From contig JAHBTD010000001.1 of NCBI GenBank assembly GCA_019638775.1, positions 1,116,001 to 1,180,000 of the forward strand: a stretch of DNA of 64,000 bases, written 5' to 3'. This stretch comes from Fimbriimonadaceae bacterium (GTDB lineage Bacteria; Armatimonadota; Fimbriimonadia; Fimbriimonadales; Fimbriimonadaceae). Position 1 is the first letter of the stretch. Every line of letters starts with the position of its first letter. A program made the position numbers and the translations under genes. Shown here one piece after another: positions 26,412-34,484 of the stretch. The notes beneath the pieces are model-generated. The model did not search any database. It was given only the letters and a program-made list of their open reading frames with translations, and was not told where the DNA came from.

Positions 26412-27251
26412 TTACCGTACAATCGTGTTCCAATAGTAGATCGTGATTATCAGCGCCACAACCGGGGCCGTGAAGAGCAAGGAATCAATTCGGTCCAGAA
26501 TTCCGCCGTGGCCTGGGAGCAGAGAGCCGCTGTCCTTCTTATCAAACTTCCGCTTCCATGCACTCTGAAAGAGATCGCCTGCCTGTCCGAAGACTCCCGC
26601 CGCCGCTCCACACACCGCGCTCCACACCATTGGGATGCCAGCGATATACCCGCCCAGCATCGCCCCCAGAATGCAGAAGATGAAGTTGGCGACAGCGCCC
26701 TCAACCGTTTTCTTAGGAGAGATCTTGGGAGCCAAGAGATGCTTCCCAAGATACTTTCCGGCAAGGATAGCCGCCGAATCGCCCGCCCAAAGGGCAAAAA
26801 GCGGGATCAGAATCGTCGACTTACAGTTCCAGAGCGATCCTCCATAGGCTGAGGAGTGGAGGGCCAGCAGGGAGCATAAGGGTGCCGCCACCCATAGGGA
26901 ACTAAATTCAATAGCTAAGCGGCTGGATTTTTCCGGCTTTTGACTGGTCAGTGCGGCAGCTCCGATGATGGTCAAACCAAGGCAAGTGCCCACCCAGGCA
27001 ATTTCCATATTTAAAAGCTGCAAGTCTATCAAGTCAAACGCTTGTGCTGTCAGTCCCACAACGGCAGCCAAAACACAAAGTGGACCTAAGAGTGGTTTCT
27101 CCCCCTTCTCGCTCGCCACACTCCCTATCTCCGCCGAGGCAATCCAGGACACTGCAATCAGCAAAAGCCCAAGAGGCAAGGGATGCGCGACAAAGACCGC
27201 CGCCAAAACGACAGGAATAAGGGCAAGGGCGGTCAATACTCGAGTTTTCAA
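26412..27251 (-). CDS. cdsA: Phosphatidate cytidylyltransferase
   Basis: A 279-residue integral membrane enzyme making CDP-diacylglycerol from phosphatidate and CTP, the branch point of phospholipid synthesis. Seven to eight hydrophobic helices are visible. The C-terminal CDS signature is intact: S-x3-RK...KKD-SG...PGHGG-x2-DR-x-D ('LLPGHGGILDRIDSL'), and 'LWAGDSAAILAGKYLGK' precedes it. The start is TTG 27251 with GGAG 5 nt upstream. uppS/dxr, frequent partners, are not adjacent. Confidence 0.93.
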   Translation of the reverse strand: MKTRVLTALALIPVVLAAVFVAHPLPLGLLLIAVSWIASAEIGSVASEKGEKPLLGPLCVLAAVVGLTAQAFDLIDLQLLNMEIAWVGTCLGLTIIGAAALTSQKPEKSSRLAIEFSSLWVAAPLCSLLALHSSAYGGSLWNCKSTILIPLFALWAGDSAAILAGKYLGKHLLAPKISPKKTVEGAVANFIFCILGAMLGGYIAGIPMVWSAVCGAAAGVFGQAGDLFQSAWKRKFDKKDSGSLLPGHGGILDRIDSLLFTAPVVALIITIYYWNTIVR

Positions 27252-27357
27252 AGGTTCTCCACGCTGAGCTGGAAAGTCTCTATGAAGAGACTACTTGGAC
27301 TCATCACAAAGCGTCAAGGAATTCAAGCTTGAATCAAATCGTGGAGCCTGCGGCAGT

Positions 27358-27993
27358 TTAATCTTGCATCATCACGCCGATCTTTCGCTTTACTCGCTGC
27401 AAAGCATTGTCGATCGACTTGGTGTGACACTGCAACTCCGAGCTCATCTCTCGGTACGACATCCCTTCCAAGTAGCATCTCAGTACGCTTCTCTCAAGCT
27501 CACTAAGGATGTTTCGCACGGCTTCATGCAAGTTTCTCGGCAACTTCTCACACAGGACATCAACCGTGGGCGAATCGGCTTTCTGGTCGGGCAGAATGTC
27601 CAGCAAAGAGCCATCGGTAGGCTCGTCTCCCATTGCTCGATTTAGCGAGACATAACCGTTCAGGGGCACATGTTTCTGCCGTGTGGCGGTTTTCACTGCG
27701 GTAATGATCTGCCGGGTGACGCAAAGTTCGGCAAACGGTCGGAACTTGCTGAGGCGATCCTCGCGGAAGTCCCGAATGGCTTTAAACAGCCCAATCATTC
27801 CTTCCTGAATCACATCATCGTGGTCAGCCCCGATAACGAAGTAAGCGCGGGCTTTGTTTTCGACAAGCGGACGGTACCGAGTAATCAGAAACTCGGTCGC
27901 AATGGGATTGCCGCTCCGAGCAAGCGAAACGACCTCCTCATCCTGCATACAGCTAAAGCTGTTCTGGTCAAAAATCTCCGCTACGAAAGCCAC
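27358..27993 (-). CDS. SigH-type RNA polymerase sigma factor
   Basis: A 211-residue sigma-70 family protein closest in pattern to Bacillus SigH. Region 2 contains 'GADHDDVIQEGMIGLFKAIR' and 'FAELCVTRQIITAVKTATR' followed by 'QKHVPLNGYVSLN'. Region 4 contains 'LERSVLRCYLEGMSYREMS' and 'CHTKSIDNALQRVKRKIG'. Both blocks are near-identical in type to SigH, the stationary-phase/sporulation sigma. No sporulation gene is visible in the window, so its regulon here is unknown. The GTG 27993 start is uncertain; ATG 27948 would remove 15 residues. Confidence 0.88.
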   Translation of the reverse strand: MAFVAEIFDQNSFSCMQDEEVVSLARSGNPIATEFLITRYRPLVENKARAYFVIGADHDDVIQEGMIGLFKAIRDFREDRLSKFRPFAELCVTRQIITAVKTATRQKHVPLNGYVSLNRAMGDEPTDGSLLDILPDQKADSPTVDVLCEKLPRNLHEAVRNILSELERSVLRCYLEGMSYREMSSELQCHTKSIDNALQRVKRKIGVMMQD

Positions 27994-28188
27994 AATTTAC
28001 CAAGCGGCATGCGGTTTGCCATCTGATGCCCCGGCCCGCAAGATAGCATCCGGAACTTCCCCTTAATCATTCTATGTCAGGATTTCTCAGATGTCAATAA
28101 CTTTTTACAAATCGCCCCTATTTAATTTACATTAGCTAAGGATGAGTAGATAAGAGAGGGAGTAAACACATCACTCTGGCGTAATATA

Positions 28189-28223
28189 AAGGCGATCCCC
28201 ATCCCATGGATGAAGATCGCCTT
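28189..28223 (-). terminator. Hairpin after PKD gene
   Basis: AAGGCGATC (28189-28197) and GATCGCCTT (28215-28223) form a perfect 9-bp stem with a 17-nt loop, about 25 nt beyond the PKD stop codon. Read on the minus strand it is followed by TATATTA rather than a strict U tract, so it is only a probable terminator. Confidence 0.5.
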
Positions 28224-28247
28224 GGAGGAAGGTAACAGAAGTCTCGC

Positions 28248-29213
28248 TTACGGGTTGACTTTAACTTTAATCGTCGCCTTGTAAGGTGTCTTCAGCCCAT
28301 TCGCATCAGAGATAGTGAGCGTCACGGTATACGTGCCAGCTTTGCGGAACTTACGCTTAACTGCTTGTCCTTCCGCGTCAACTTGAATACCGTCTTTGGC
28401 ATCGAAGTCCCACGTGTACTTCAGAATGCTTGCACCACCAAAACCGCGTGCAGAGAATGTCACTTCGTCGCCCAATGCCAGGTTCATATCACCTTGACCG
28501 ATATCACCCGTGATCGGCGTTGTGTCGTTAACAACTCGAATCTCGCCAATATAGAAGGTAGTGACGGCATCGCCAGAGATCGCAATCTCTTTGATCTGCA
28601 TATTGGTCTTATCGAGCCCGGTGATGGTTTTCAGCGGGGAGGCTATGTTCAGCCAGCCACGATCCATCGTCATACTGGTGTTTACGGCAATGTAGGCTTC
28701 GCTCTTCTTACCGTCTGTCGTGGTAACGATGAGCCTCAAATTCTTGAGAGAAGTCACTGGCATTGAAACCGTGCTTCCCGAACTGCCCGCGCCTGAGCCG
28801 CGGTTGCCTTGTCCGCCGCCGCCATCGTCGCCAACTGCGTTACCGGCTCCGCCGCCACCGCTCGTACCCAAACCGCCGCCACGAGTGCCGCCACCGCCGA
28901 GCGTTGTGTTCAGGTCGGCCACACGGATCGTGAAGCGCAGCAGGTTATTCTTATCGGCATAGGCGCTCTTCATGTCGATGGGCTCATTCATCGTGATGAT
29001 TCCACCTTGGAAGAAGTTGCGCGTCGAAATGCGGATAGAGTAAACGCCCTGATAGGCGAGCTCATCCGTTTGAGCGATGCTGCCGCTGCCCCAGCCTCGC
29101 ACCGAGATCTTCTGATCCTCAATCGTGCGTGCCGGGTTATAAAGCGCAGGATTCTGTGCAAACACACCTACGGCGGCTGCACCAAAAGCTATTGTTGTCC
29201 AGATCTTTGTCAT
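28248..29213 (-). CDS. Exported PKD-domain protein
   Basis: A 321-residue secreted protein. A signal peptide (1-19, ending in GVFAQ) is followed by a beta-rich domain with 'YSIRISTRNFFQGGIIT' that looks like a carbohydrate-binding-type sandwich. A glycine-rich, low-complexity linker covers about 105-145, and a C-terminal PKD domain about 230-321 ('YTWDFDAKDG' and 'KAGTYTVTLTISDANG'). No catalytic site is seen; a surface or adhesion role is plausible but unproven. GAGGAAGG lies 6 nt before ATG 29213. It may be co-transcribed with ymdB (15-nt gap). Confidence 0.8.
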   Translation of the reverse strand: MTKIWTTIAFGAAAVGVFAQNPALYNPARTIEDQKISVRGWGSGSIAQTDELAYQGVYSIRISTRNFFQGGIITMNEPIDMKSAYADKNNLLRFTIRVADLNTTLGGGGTRGGGLGTSGGGGAGNAVGDDGGGGQGNRGSGAGSSGSTVSMPVTSLKNLRLIVTTTDGKKSEAYIAVNTSMTMDRGWLNIASPLKTITGLDKTNMQIKEIAISGDAVTTFYIGEIRVVNDTTPITGDIGQGDMNLALGDEVTFSARGFGGASILKYTWDFDAKDGIQVDAEGQAVKRKFRKAGTYTVTLTISDANGLKTPYKATIKVKVNP

Positions 29214-29228
29214 GGATACCTTCCTCGT

Positions 29229-30017
29229 TTACCTCTCAACGTCTTCTCGGCGCACCCGTTGGATCGCAACAGCGCGCCCTGTGACTCTTTCGACGTCGAC
29301 AATTACTCCACAGATTACACCACTTCCGCTTGCAACCTCAAATCGTTCGGGCAATCCGGTTAAGAACCGCCTCAGAATAATCCCTCGATCCATGCCAAGA
29401 ACACCGTTTGGTGGGCCTGTCATGCCTACATCCGTTATCACTGCGGTCCCGTTAGGGAGAATCCGCTCGTCGGCGGTGGTTACGTGAGTATGCGTTCCGA
29501 GAACCATACTTGCGCGTCCATCCAAGTGATATCCAAAAGCGATTTTCTCGCTGGTGGCTTCTGCGTGAAAGTCAACCAAAATGTGAGACGTCTCAAGGGT
29601 AGGCAGGATTTCGTCGATCGCAGCAAACGGATCGTCGTAGCCATCAAGGAAGACCCGACCGCAGATATTGATGACCGCAAGCTGGATATCTCCTTTTGTA
29701 ACAGTGCAGACTCCCCGCCCAGGACTGTTTCGATGCGCGTTATAGGGCCGCACAATCGGCTTGTTTGTGTTCAAATAGTCATGAACATCGCGCTTTTGGA
29801 AAGCGTGATTGCCGAGTGTGATCGCATCCACTCCCAGCTTTAAAAAGTCGTCTGCAATGTCGGAAGTGATGCCCACCCCTGCCGCAGCGTTCTCACCGTT
29901 GACAATCACAAAAAGGGGGTCGAGATCGTCGACAAGCCCCGGTAGGAACTCCTCTAACGCCCGACGTCCCGGCTTGCCAACAACATCCCCAATAAACAGA
30001 ACGCGATAAGTGCTCAT
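29229..30017 (-). CDS. ymdB: YmdB-family metallophosphoesterase (TIGR00282)
   Basis: A 262-residue cytoplasmic calcineurin-fold phosphodiesterase; the Bacillus homologue hydrolyses 2',3'-cyclic nucleotides and influences biofilm and RNA turnover. Metal-binding motifs are intact: 'VLFIGDVVGKPGR', 'NGENAAAG', 'LGNHAFQK', 'LVDFHAEATSEK' and 'GTHTHV'. ATG 30017 is preferred over an in-frame TTG at 30032 because it begins the conserved strand. It sits 48 nt after recX in the recA-recX-ymdB-PKD run. Confidence 0.92.
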   Translation of the reverse strand: MSTYRVLFIGDVVGKPGRRALEEFLPGLVDDLDPLFVIVNGENAAAGVGITSDIADDFLKLGVDAITLGNHAFQKRDVHDYLNTNKPIVRPYNAHRNSPGRGVCTVTKGDIQLAVINICGRVFLDGYDDPFAAIDEILPTLETSHILVDFHAEATSEKIAFGYHLDGRASMVLGTHTHVTTADERILPNGTAVITDVGMTGPPNGVLGMDRGIILRRFLTGLPERFEVASGSGVICGVIVDVERVTGRAVAIQRVRREDVER

Positions 30018-30065
30018 GCAACCCGAAGACAATACCCGGAGGGCGGTTCGTTCGACTTTGCGGGA

Positions 30066-30539
30066 TTAGCCCTCAAACCCGCCTCCAAAGTGAGCTTCAA
30101 CAGCCTCCCGAACAATATCCTCTGAAAAGCCCCTCGAGATCAAGAACCTTGCTGCTTTGGCAGGAGTATCTTTCTCTGGCTTCGATCGGAGCAGCGCCAA
30201 AGCCCGCTCTGCGTCATTCTCTTCGGTCACTGCAGCGAGGCAGGAGTCAACCAACGCCTCCTCAGCCCCCCTGGCAACAAGCTCGGCGCGGACGCGCTCC
30301 TTCCCCAACCCGCGCCGTTCGCTCATACGCTTGATTGCTTGCTCGACGGTCCGCAGATCGTCAATCAGATTGCCTTCCCGAAGGGTCTGCAGGGTGAGAG
30401 CTGTGGTTTCCGCGGAGAAACCCGCCCCCAACAGCCGCTTCTCAACCTCCGCCGACAGCTTGTCCGCAGCCTTGAGCATGCGCAGCGCCTTCAACAGCGC
30501 CTTCTCTGCATCTCCAGCTACATTCGGCAACGGTTTCAT
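30066..30539 (-). CDS. recX: RecA regulator RecX
   Basis: A 157-residue helical protein of the RecX family, which caps or destabilises RecA filaments. The three-helix repeats are visible: 'ALRMLKAADKLSAEVEKRLL', 'ERRGLGKERVRAELVARG' and 'KAARFLISRGFSEDIVREAV'. It follows recA by 72 nt on the same strand, with an intrinsic terminator between them, so RecX should be made at a fraction of RecA level. ATG 30539 lacks a clear SD. Confidence 0.9.
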   Translation of the reverse strand: MKPLPNVAGDAEKALLKALRMLKAADKLSAEVEKRLLGAGFSAETTALTLQTLREGNLIDDLRTVEQAIKRMSERRGLGKERVRAELVARGAEEALVDSCLAAVTEENDAERALALLRSKPEKDTPAKAARFLISRGFSEDIVREAVEAHFGGGFEG

Positions 30540-30559
30540 GAGGTTTCACAAAAACAAGA

Positions 30560-30592
30560 GCGGGCGGCTTGGATCAACTCCAAACCGCCCGC
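30560..30592 (-). terminator. Intrinsic terminator between recA and recX
   Basis: GCGGGCGG (30560-30567) pairs with CCGCCCGC (30585-30592), with inner TTGG/CCAA extending the stem. On the minus strand the stem is followed by CTCTTGTTTTTG, a U-rich tract. It would end recA transcripts, with partial read-through to recX. Confidence 0.8.
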
Positions 30593-30611
30593 AAATCTGC
30601 ACATGTCCGGC

Positions 30612-31685
30612 CTATTCCTCTTCTGTTGCTTCTGCTGAAACAACTGCCGATCCCTTGGCCATCAAACGCTCGCCTTTAACAATATCGCGGACCTTGGTGT
30701 TGATCTCGGCAAAGATCTCCGGATTCTCCTCCAGGAAGCTCCTCGCGTTGTCGCGACCCTGGCCAAGGCGAGTCTCGCCGTAGTTAAAGTACGTGCCTGA
30801 CTTCCCGACGACCCCACGCAATACCGCAGCATCGAGAAGATCGCCCGAACGGCTGATGCCCTGCCCAAAGATCATGTCAAATTCAGCAAGCTTAAACGGC
30901 GGAGCGACCTTATTTTTGACGACCTTGACCTTGGTGCGGGCACCAATCTGATCGGCTCCGACCTTGATCGCATCACCACGTCGAACCTCCAGTCGAATCG
31001 ATGACCAGAACTTGAGCGCGCGTCCGCCAGGGGTGGTCTCTGGATTACCGTACATCACACCGATCTTTTCACGTAGCTGGTTAATAAAGACCGCTGCCGT
31101 GTTCGACTTGCTGATGCTACCGCCCAATTTTCGCATCCCTTGGGACATCAGACGAGCCTGCAAACCGACAAACGCGTCGCCCATCTCGCCTTCAATCTCC
31201 GATTTCGGCACCAATGCCGCCACCGAGTCCACCACCACGATGTCGATCGCCCCAGACTTTATCATCCCATCCACGATCTCAAGAGCTTCCTCGCCGCTGG
31301 TGGGCTGAGAGATGTAAAGCTTGTCTACGTCAACGCCCAAAGCCCGCGCATATTCGATGTCCAGCGCGTGCTCCACGTCCACAAAAAGGGCCAATCCGCC
31401 AGCTTTCTGGGCCTCCGCGATCACATGCAGAGCGATAGTGGTCTTTCCGCTCGACTCCGCCCCATAAATCTCGGTGATGCGTCCGCGGGGGATGCCCCCA
31501 ACGCCGAGCGCCATGTCTAAACTCAGCGCGCCAGTGGAGATAGCCGGGACAGGTTCCTTTGTACCTTCGCCCATGCGCATAATCGCGCCCTTTCCAAAGG
31601 CCTTTTCAATCTGGCTCAGCGCAGAATCAAGCGCGCGTTCGCGGTCCGGAGAAATATCACGAGTCATAGTACGTTCGGTTGCCAT
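30612..31685 (-). CDS. recA: Recombinase RecA
   Basis: A 357-residue DNA strand-exchange protein and coprotease of the SOS response. Walker A is 'GAESSGKTT', Walker B '[20 protein letters not shown]', followed by 'LMSQGMRKL' and '[20 protein letters not shown]', all canonical. The C-terminus is short and only mildly acidic. ATG 31685 is chosen over 31697 because GAGGTG lies 9 nt upstream and the longer form adds an atypical N-terminus. A direct repeat of GTCTACA lies at 31708-31724 in its promoter. Confidence 0.98.
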   Translation of the reverse strand: MATERTMTRDISPDRERALDSALSQIEKAFGKGAIMRMGEGTKEPVPAISTGALSLDMALGVGGIPRGRITEIYGAESSGKTTIALHVIAEAQKAGGLALFVDVEHALDIEYARALGVDVDKLYISQPTSGEEALEIVDGMIKSGAIDIVVVDSVAALVPKSEIEGEMGDAFVGLQARLMSQGMRKLGGSISKSNTAAVFINQLREKIGVMYGNPETTPGGRALKFWSSIRLEVRRGDAIKVGADQIGARTKVKVVKNKVAPPFKLAEFDMIFGQGISRSGDLLDAAVLRGVVGKSGTYFNYGETRLGQGRDNARSFLEENPEIFAEINTKVRDIVKGERLMAKGSAVVSAEATEEE

Positions 31686-31707
31686 TGATGAATACACCTC
31701 AATCTTT

Positions 31708-31724
31708 GTCTACATAAGTCTACA
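31708..31724. promoter_or_regulatory. Direct repeat in recA upstream region
   Basis: GTCTACA-TAA-GTCTACA gives a 10-bp periodic direct repeat (one helical turn), 22-39 nt upstream of the recA start codon. It could be an operator, but it does not match the known E. coli or Bacillus LexA boxes. Confidence 0.35.
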
Positions 31725-31819
31725 GGAAAGAAAACAAATATGCAACGGTCAAATGTATTTTTTGCTGATAACGATGACGAACAGATTCGAGCGAAAGTTG
31801 TGCAACTTCAAAAACCCCG

Positions 31820-31825
31820 CATAAT
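31820..31825 (+). promoter_or_regulatory. -10 box close to SBP-permease start
   Basis: CATAAT, 9 nt before ATG 31835; a leader of 0-3 nt is inferred. Confidence 0.4.
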
Positions 31826-31834
31826 GACCTCATC

Positions 31835-34258
31835 ATGCGCAAATGGCTGATCCCCATATTGCTTCTCCTGGCTTGCATTTCTGGGGCCCAGGAGTCGATC
31901 ACCATTCGCATGATGGCAAGCCCAGCAATGGGCATCCCACCCAAAGAAGCCACCGACCCCCGCTCCCAAGCCCGGCGTGCGGTCTTCGACGAATTTCATC
32001 GCCAAAACCCTGACATCCGCGTCGTCAACGCTGGAGGTCTTGAACTCACCGGCGACCGCGCTGAAAGTGGATTCCTTATGTCCATGGCGGGGGACACCGC
32101 CCCCGACGTCTTTTATGTCAACTTCCGGCAGTACTACAACTTTGTCGATCAAGGGTTTTGCCGCCCGCTAAACGATCTCATCGCCAAGGACCCCGAAAGT
32201 ATGGCGCGCGTGAACCCCCTCATCATGGAGGTTCTTGAAAGCTACGACGGCAAGATCTACGCGGTGCCGTGGTACCAGGTCGCGATGGCGCTCTACTACC
32301 GGCGCGACCACTTCCTCGAAGCGGGCCTCGACCCCACCAAACCGCCGAAAAACTGGGAGGAGTTCTACACCTACGCTCAGCGCCTTACCGAATCGAAAAC
32401 AGGTCGCTACGGATTCGTTTTTGGGCAAGGCTCGGGAAGCCGGGCCTATTGGTGGATCAACTTCGTTTGGCAGGCCGGAGGAGAGTACGTCGAGCCCGGA
32501 GAACGGGGGTACTGGAAGTCAGCCCTGGATTCTGACGAAGCCGCCGTCGCCCTCGACTTTTACCGCACCCTGGTCATGAACAAGTGGACCGGGAAAGACG
32601 GCAAGCAGTACGGACCGGTCGCCAACATCGTCGGCAATATCAACGACGAAATACGTAACGGTAACGTATCGATGTGGTTCGGCTACACAAACGACGTTCT
32701 GCTGAACATGCAGGACCTCAACGCCGCCCTGCTTGGGATTGCCGCCCTTCCCGCCGGGCCTGCAGGCCGCAAAAACGAGATCAACGCGGGAATGTGGGCG
32801 ATCAACGCGGCTGTGAAAGACCCTAAAAGGCTGGGGGCTTGCTGGCGATTCATCAAATACTTCTCTGGCGAAGAGGCCGCCCGCGTGAACACGGAGCAGT
32901 TTATTCAGCTAGGCATGGGCAACCTCGTCAGTCCCGTCTACCTCCGAAAATTCGGACACGACGATCTCCTTGGCCAGGTCGATCCCGCCTACGTTCGTGC
33001 CAACGAAGAGATTTTTCAAACGGGTCATCCCGAACCGTACGGGCGTAATGTTCAGCAAGTGTACGTCGTGGTCGACAACGCCCTCGATCGTGCAGTGCTC
33101 GAAAAAGACATACCAGCCAGGGAGATCCTGCGCGACGTCAGCGCCGAGATGAACGCAAAGCTGCTCGGCTACACTCCACCCGATGTCCTCGAAAAGCAGC
33201 GCAGCGTCGCCAGAATCGTCCTCGTCACTGTCTTCCTCATCGTCGCTGTTTGGATCGCTATCGCATGGCGAAGGGCAAGCAAGCGAACGGAGGTCTTCAT
33301 CGAGAGGCTGCCAGCGGGAATCAGCCGTTCGAGCATCCGCCGGTTCATGTTCTGGTGCATTCTTCCGGCTGGTGGCAGCATCATCGCGTGGGCGTATTAT
33401 CCGCTCTTGCGCGGGCTTGTCATCGCATTCCAGGATTACAGAATCGTAAAGGGCACGTCATGGGTCGGGCTCGACAATTTCATCGCCGTCTTCACCTACC
33501 CCATCTTTTGGCGCTCACTCCTCAATAGCTTTTTGTATGTTGCCCTCACGCTCATCATCGGCTTTTTCCTGCCGATTTTCCTCGCGCTCGCGCTCAACGA
33601 AATCCCGCGTTTCAAGGTCTTCTTCCGAACAGTTTTTTATCTGCCCGCGATGACCAGCGGCATCGTGATCGCCTTCCTATGGCGGCAGTTCTACGACAAG
33701 ACCGAAGCTGGACTATTGAACACGATCCTCGCTCCGTTCATTAACGGCATCAATTGGCTCTTCCATAAAAAGATGCACCTTTTGAGTTCGGACATTCCCA
33801 TCGCCAACGACTGGCTCGGCAATCCGACTTTGGCGCTGTTTGCCGTGGTGCTCCCCGGCATCTGGGCGGCGGCAGGGCCGGGCTCGATTCTCTACCTTGC
33901 CGCGCTTAAGAACGTCCCCGAAGAGCGCTACGAAGCCGCCGATCTCGATGGTGCGGGCTGGTTCAAGAAGATTCGGTACATCACATTCCCGGCGCTCACG
34001 CCGCTCATCCTCATCAATCTGCTCGGTGTTTTCATCGCAGGATTCAAAGCGATGGAGAACATCTTCATCCTCACGGGCGGTGGCCCGCTCTACGCCACGC
34101 ACACGATCGGGCTGGAGATTTGGACCAACGCGTTCATGTTCCTCAAGTTCGGCTACGCCACGGCTGCAGCGTGGGTGATGGGCAGCATCCTGATTGGGTT
34201 TACCACTATGCAGATCAAGCATTTGGTGAAGATGCGGTTTACGGCTGCGAAGATTTAG
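31835..34258 (+). CDS. Solute-binding protein fused to MalF-type permease
   Basis: An 807-residue protein joining two normally separate parts of a CUT1-type sugar ABC importer. Residues 1-19 are a signal peptide/anchor (MRKWLIPILLLLACISGAQ). Residues 20-440 form a family 1 extracellular solute-binding domain ('APDVFYVNFRQYYNFVDQG', 'WYQVAMALYYRRD', 'NAGMWAINAAVKDPKR'). A membrane helix follows at about 459-478. Residues 500-807 are a MalF-like permease with the EAA loop 'EERYEAADLDGAGWFKKIR' near 695. The linker helix keeps the binding domain outside. No MalG-type permease or ATPase gene is adjacent. A single uninterrupted frame makes sequencing error unlikely. The sugar is unknown. Confidence 0.9.
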   Translation: MRKWLIPILLLLACISGAQESITIRMMASPAMGIPPKEATDPRSQARRAVFDEFHRQNPDIRVVNAGGLELTGDRAESGFLMSMAGDTAPDVFYVNFRQYYNFVDQGFCRPLNDLIAKDPESMARVNPLIMEVLESYDGKIYAVPWYQVAMALYYRRDHFLEAGLDPTKPPKNWEEFYTYAQRLTESKTGRYGFVFGQGSGSRAYWWINFVWQAGGEYVEPGERGYWKSALDSDEAAVALDFYRTLVMNKWTGKDGKQYGPVANIVGNINDEIRNGNVSMWFGYTNDVLLNMQDLNAALLGIAALPAGPAGRKNEINAGMWAINAAVKDPKRLGACWRFIKYFSGEEAARVNTEQFIQLGMGNLVSPVYLRKFGHDDLLGQVDPAYVRANEEIFQTGHPEPYGRNVQQVYVVVDNALDRAVLEKDIPAREILRDVSAEMNAKLLGYTPPDVLEKQRSVARIVLVTVFLIVAVWIAIAWRRASKRTEVFIERLPAGISRSSIRRFMFWCILPAGGSIIAWAYYPLLRGLVIAFQDYRIVKGTSWVGLDNFIAVFTYPIFWRSLLNSFLYVALTLIIGFFLPIFLALALNEIPRFKVFFRTVFYLPAMTSGIVIAFLWRQFYDKTEAGLLNTILAPFINGINWLFHKKMHLLSSDIPIANDWLGNPTLALFAVVLPGIWAAAGPGSILYLAALKNVPEERYEAADLDGAGWFKKIRYITFPALTPLILINLLGVFIAGFKAMENIFILTGGGPLYATHTIGLEIWTNAFMFLKFGYATAAAWVMGSILIGFTTMQIKHLVKMRFTAAKI

Positions 34259-34270
34259 GCGCGTTCAAAT

Positions 34271-34320
34271 CCCCCTCCTTGTCAAGCCGAAGGATTGATG
34301 GGGAGGGGCTAGGGGTGGGG
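34271..34320. repeat. Palindromic repeat, family A
   Basis: CCCCCTCCTTGTCAAGCCGA, AGGATTGATGGGGAGGGG, then CTAGGGGTGGGG. It follows the SBP-permease gene by 12 nt. Confidence 0.6.
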
Positions 34321-34338
34321 TATATCCGGGCTCCAATT

Positions 34339-34399
34339 CCTCCATAACTGGGGTTCGAAAGGATCTAACAAGTACCCTCAATAACGGCAGTTATGGAGG
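34339..34399. repeat. 12-bp perfect inverted repeat
   Basis: CCTCCATAACTG (34339-34350) and CAGTTATGGAGG (34388-34399) are exact complements with a 37-nt loop that itself contains GGGT...ACCC. It lies in the spacer between the transporter fusion and the SLH gene. A terminator, an operator pair or a small structured RNA are all possible. Confidence 0.5.
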
Positions 34400-34484
34400 G
34401 ATCGGTGTTGCAAGTGAAAATCAATCCGCGAATAACCGTCTTCCCCAACAATTCCGTGTTACAGTAGTTTCACGAGGCACAGGC

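Noticed and set aside
31772-31783. CGAACAGATTCG palindrome upstream of recA as a LexA box
   Set aside because: Spacing between half-sites is two bases short of the Gram-positive box, and it lies about 90 nt from recA, nearer the divergent gene.
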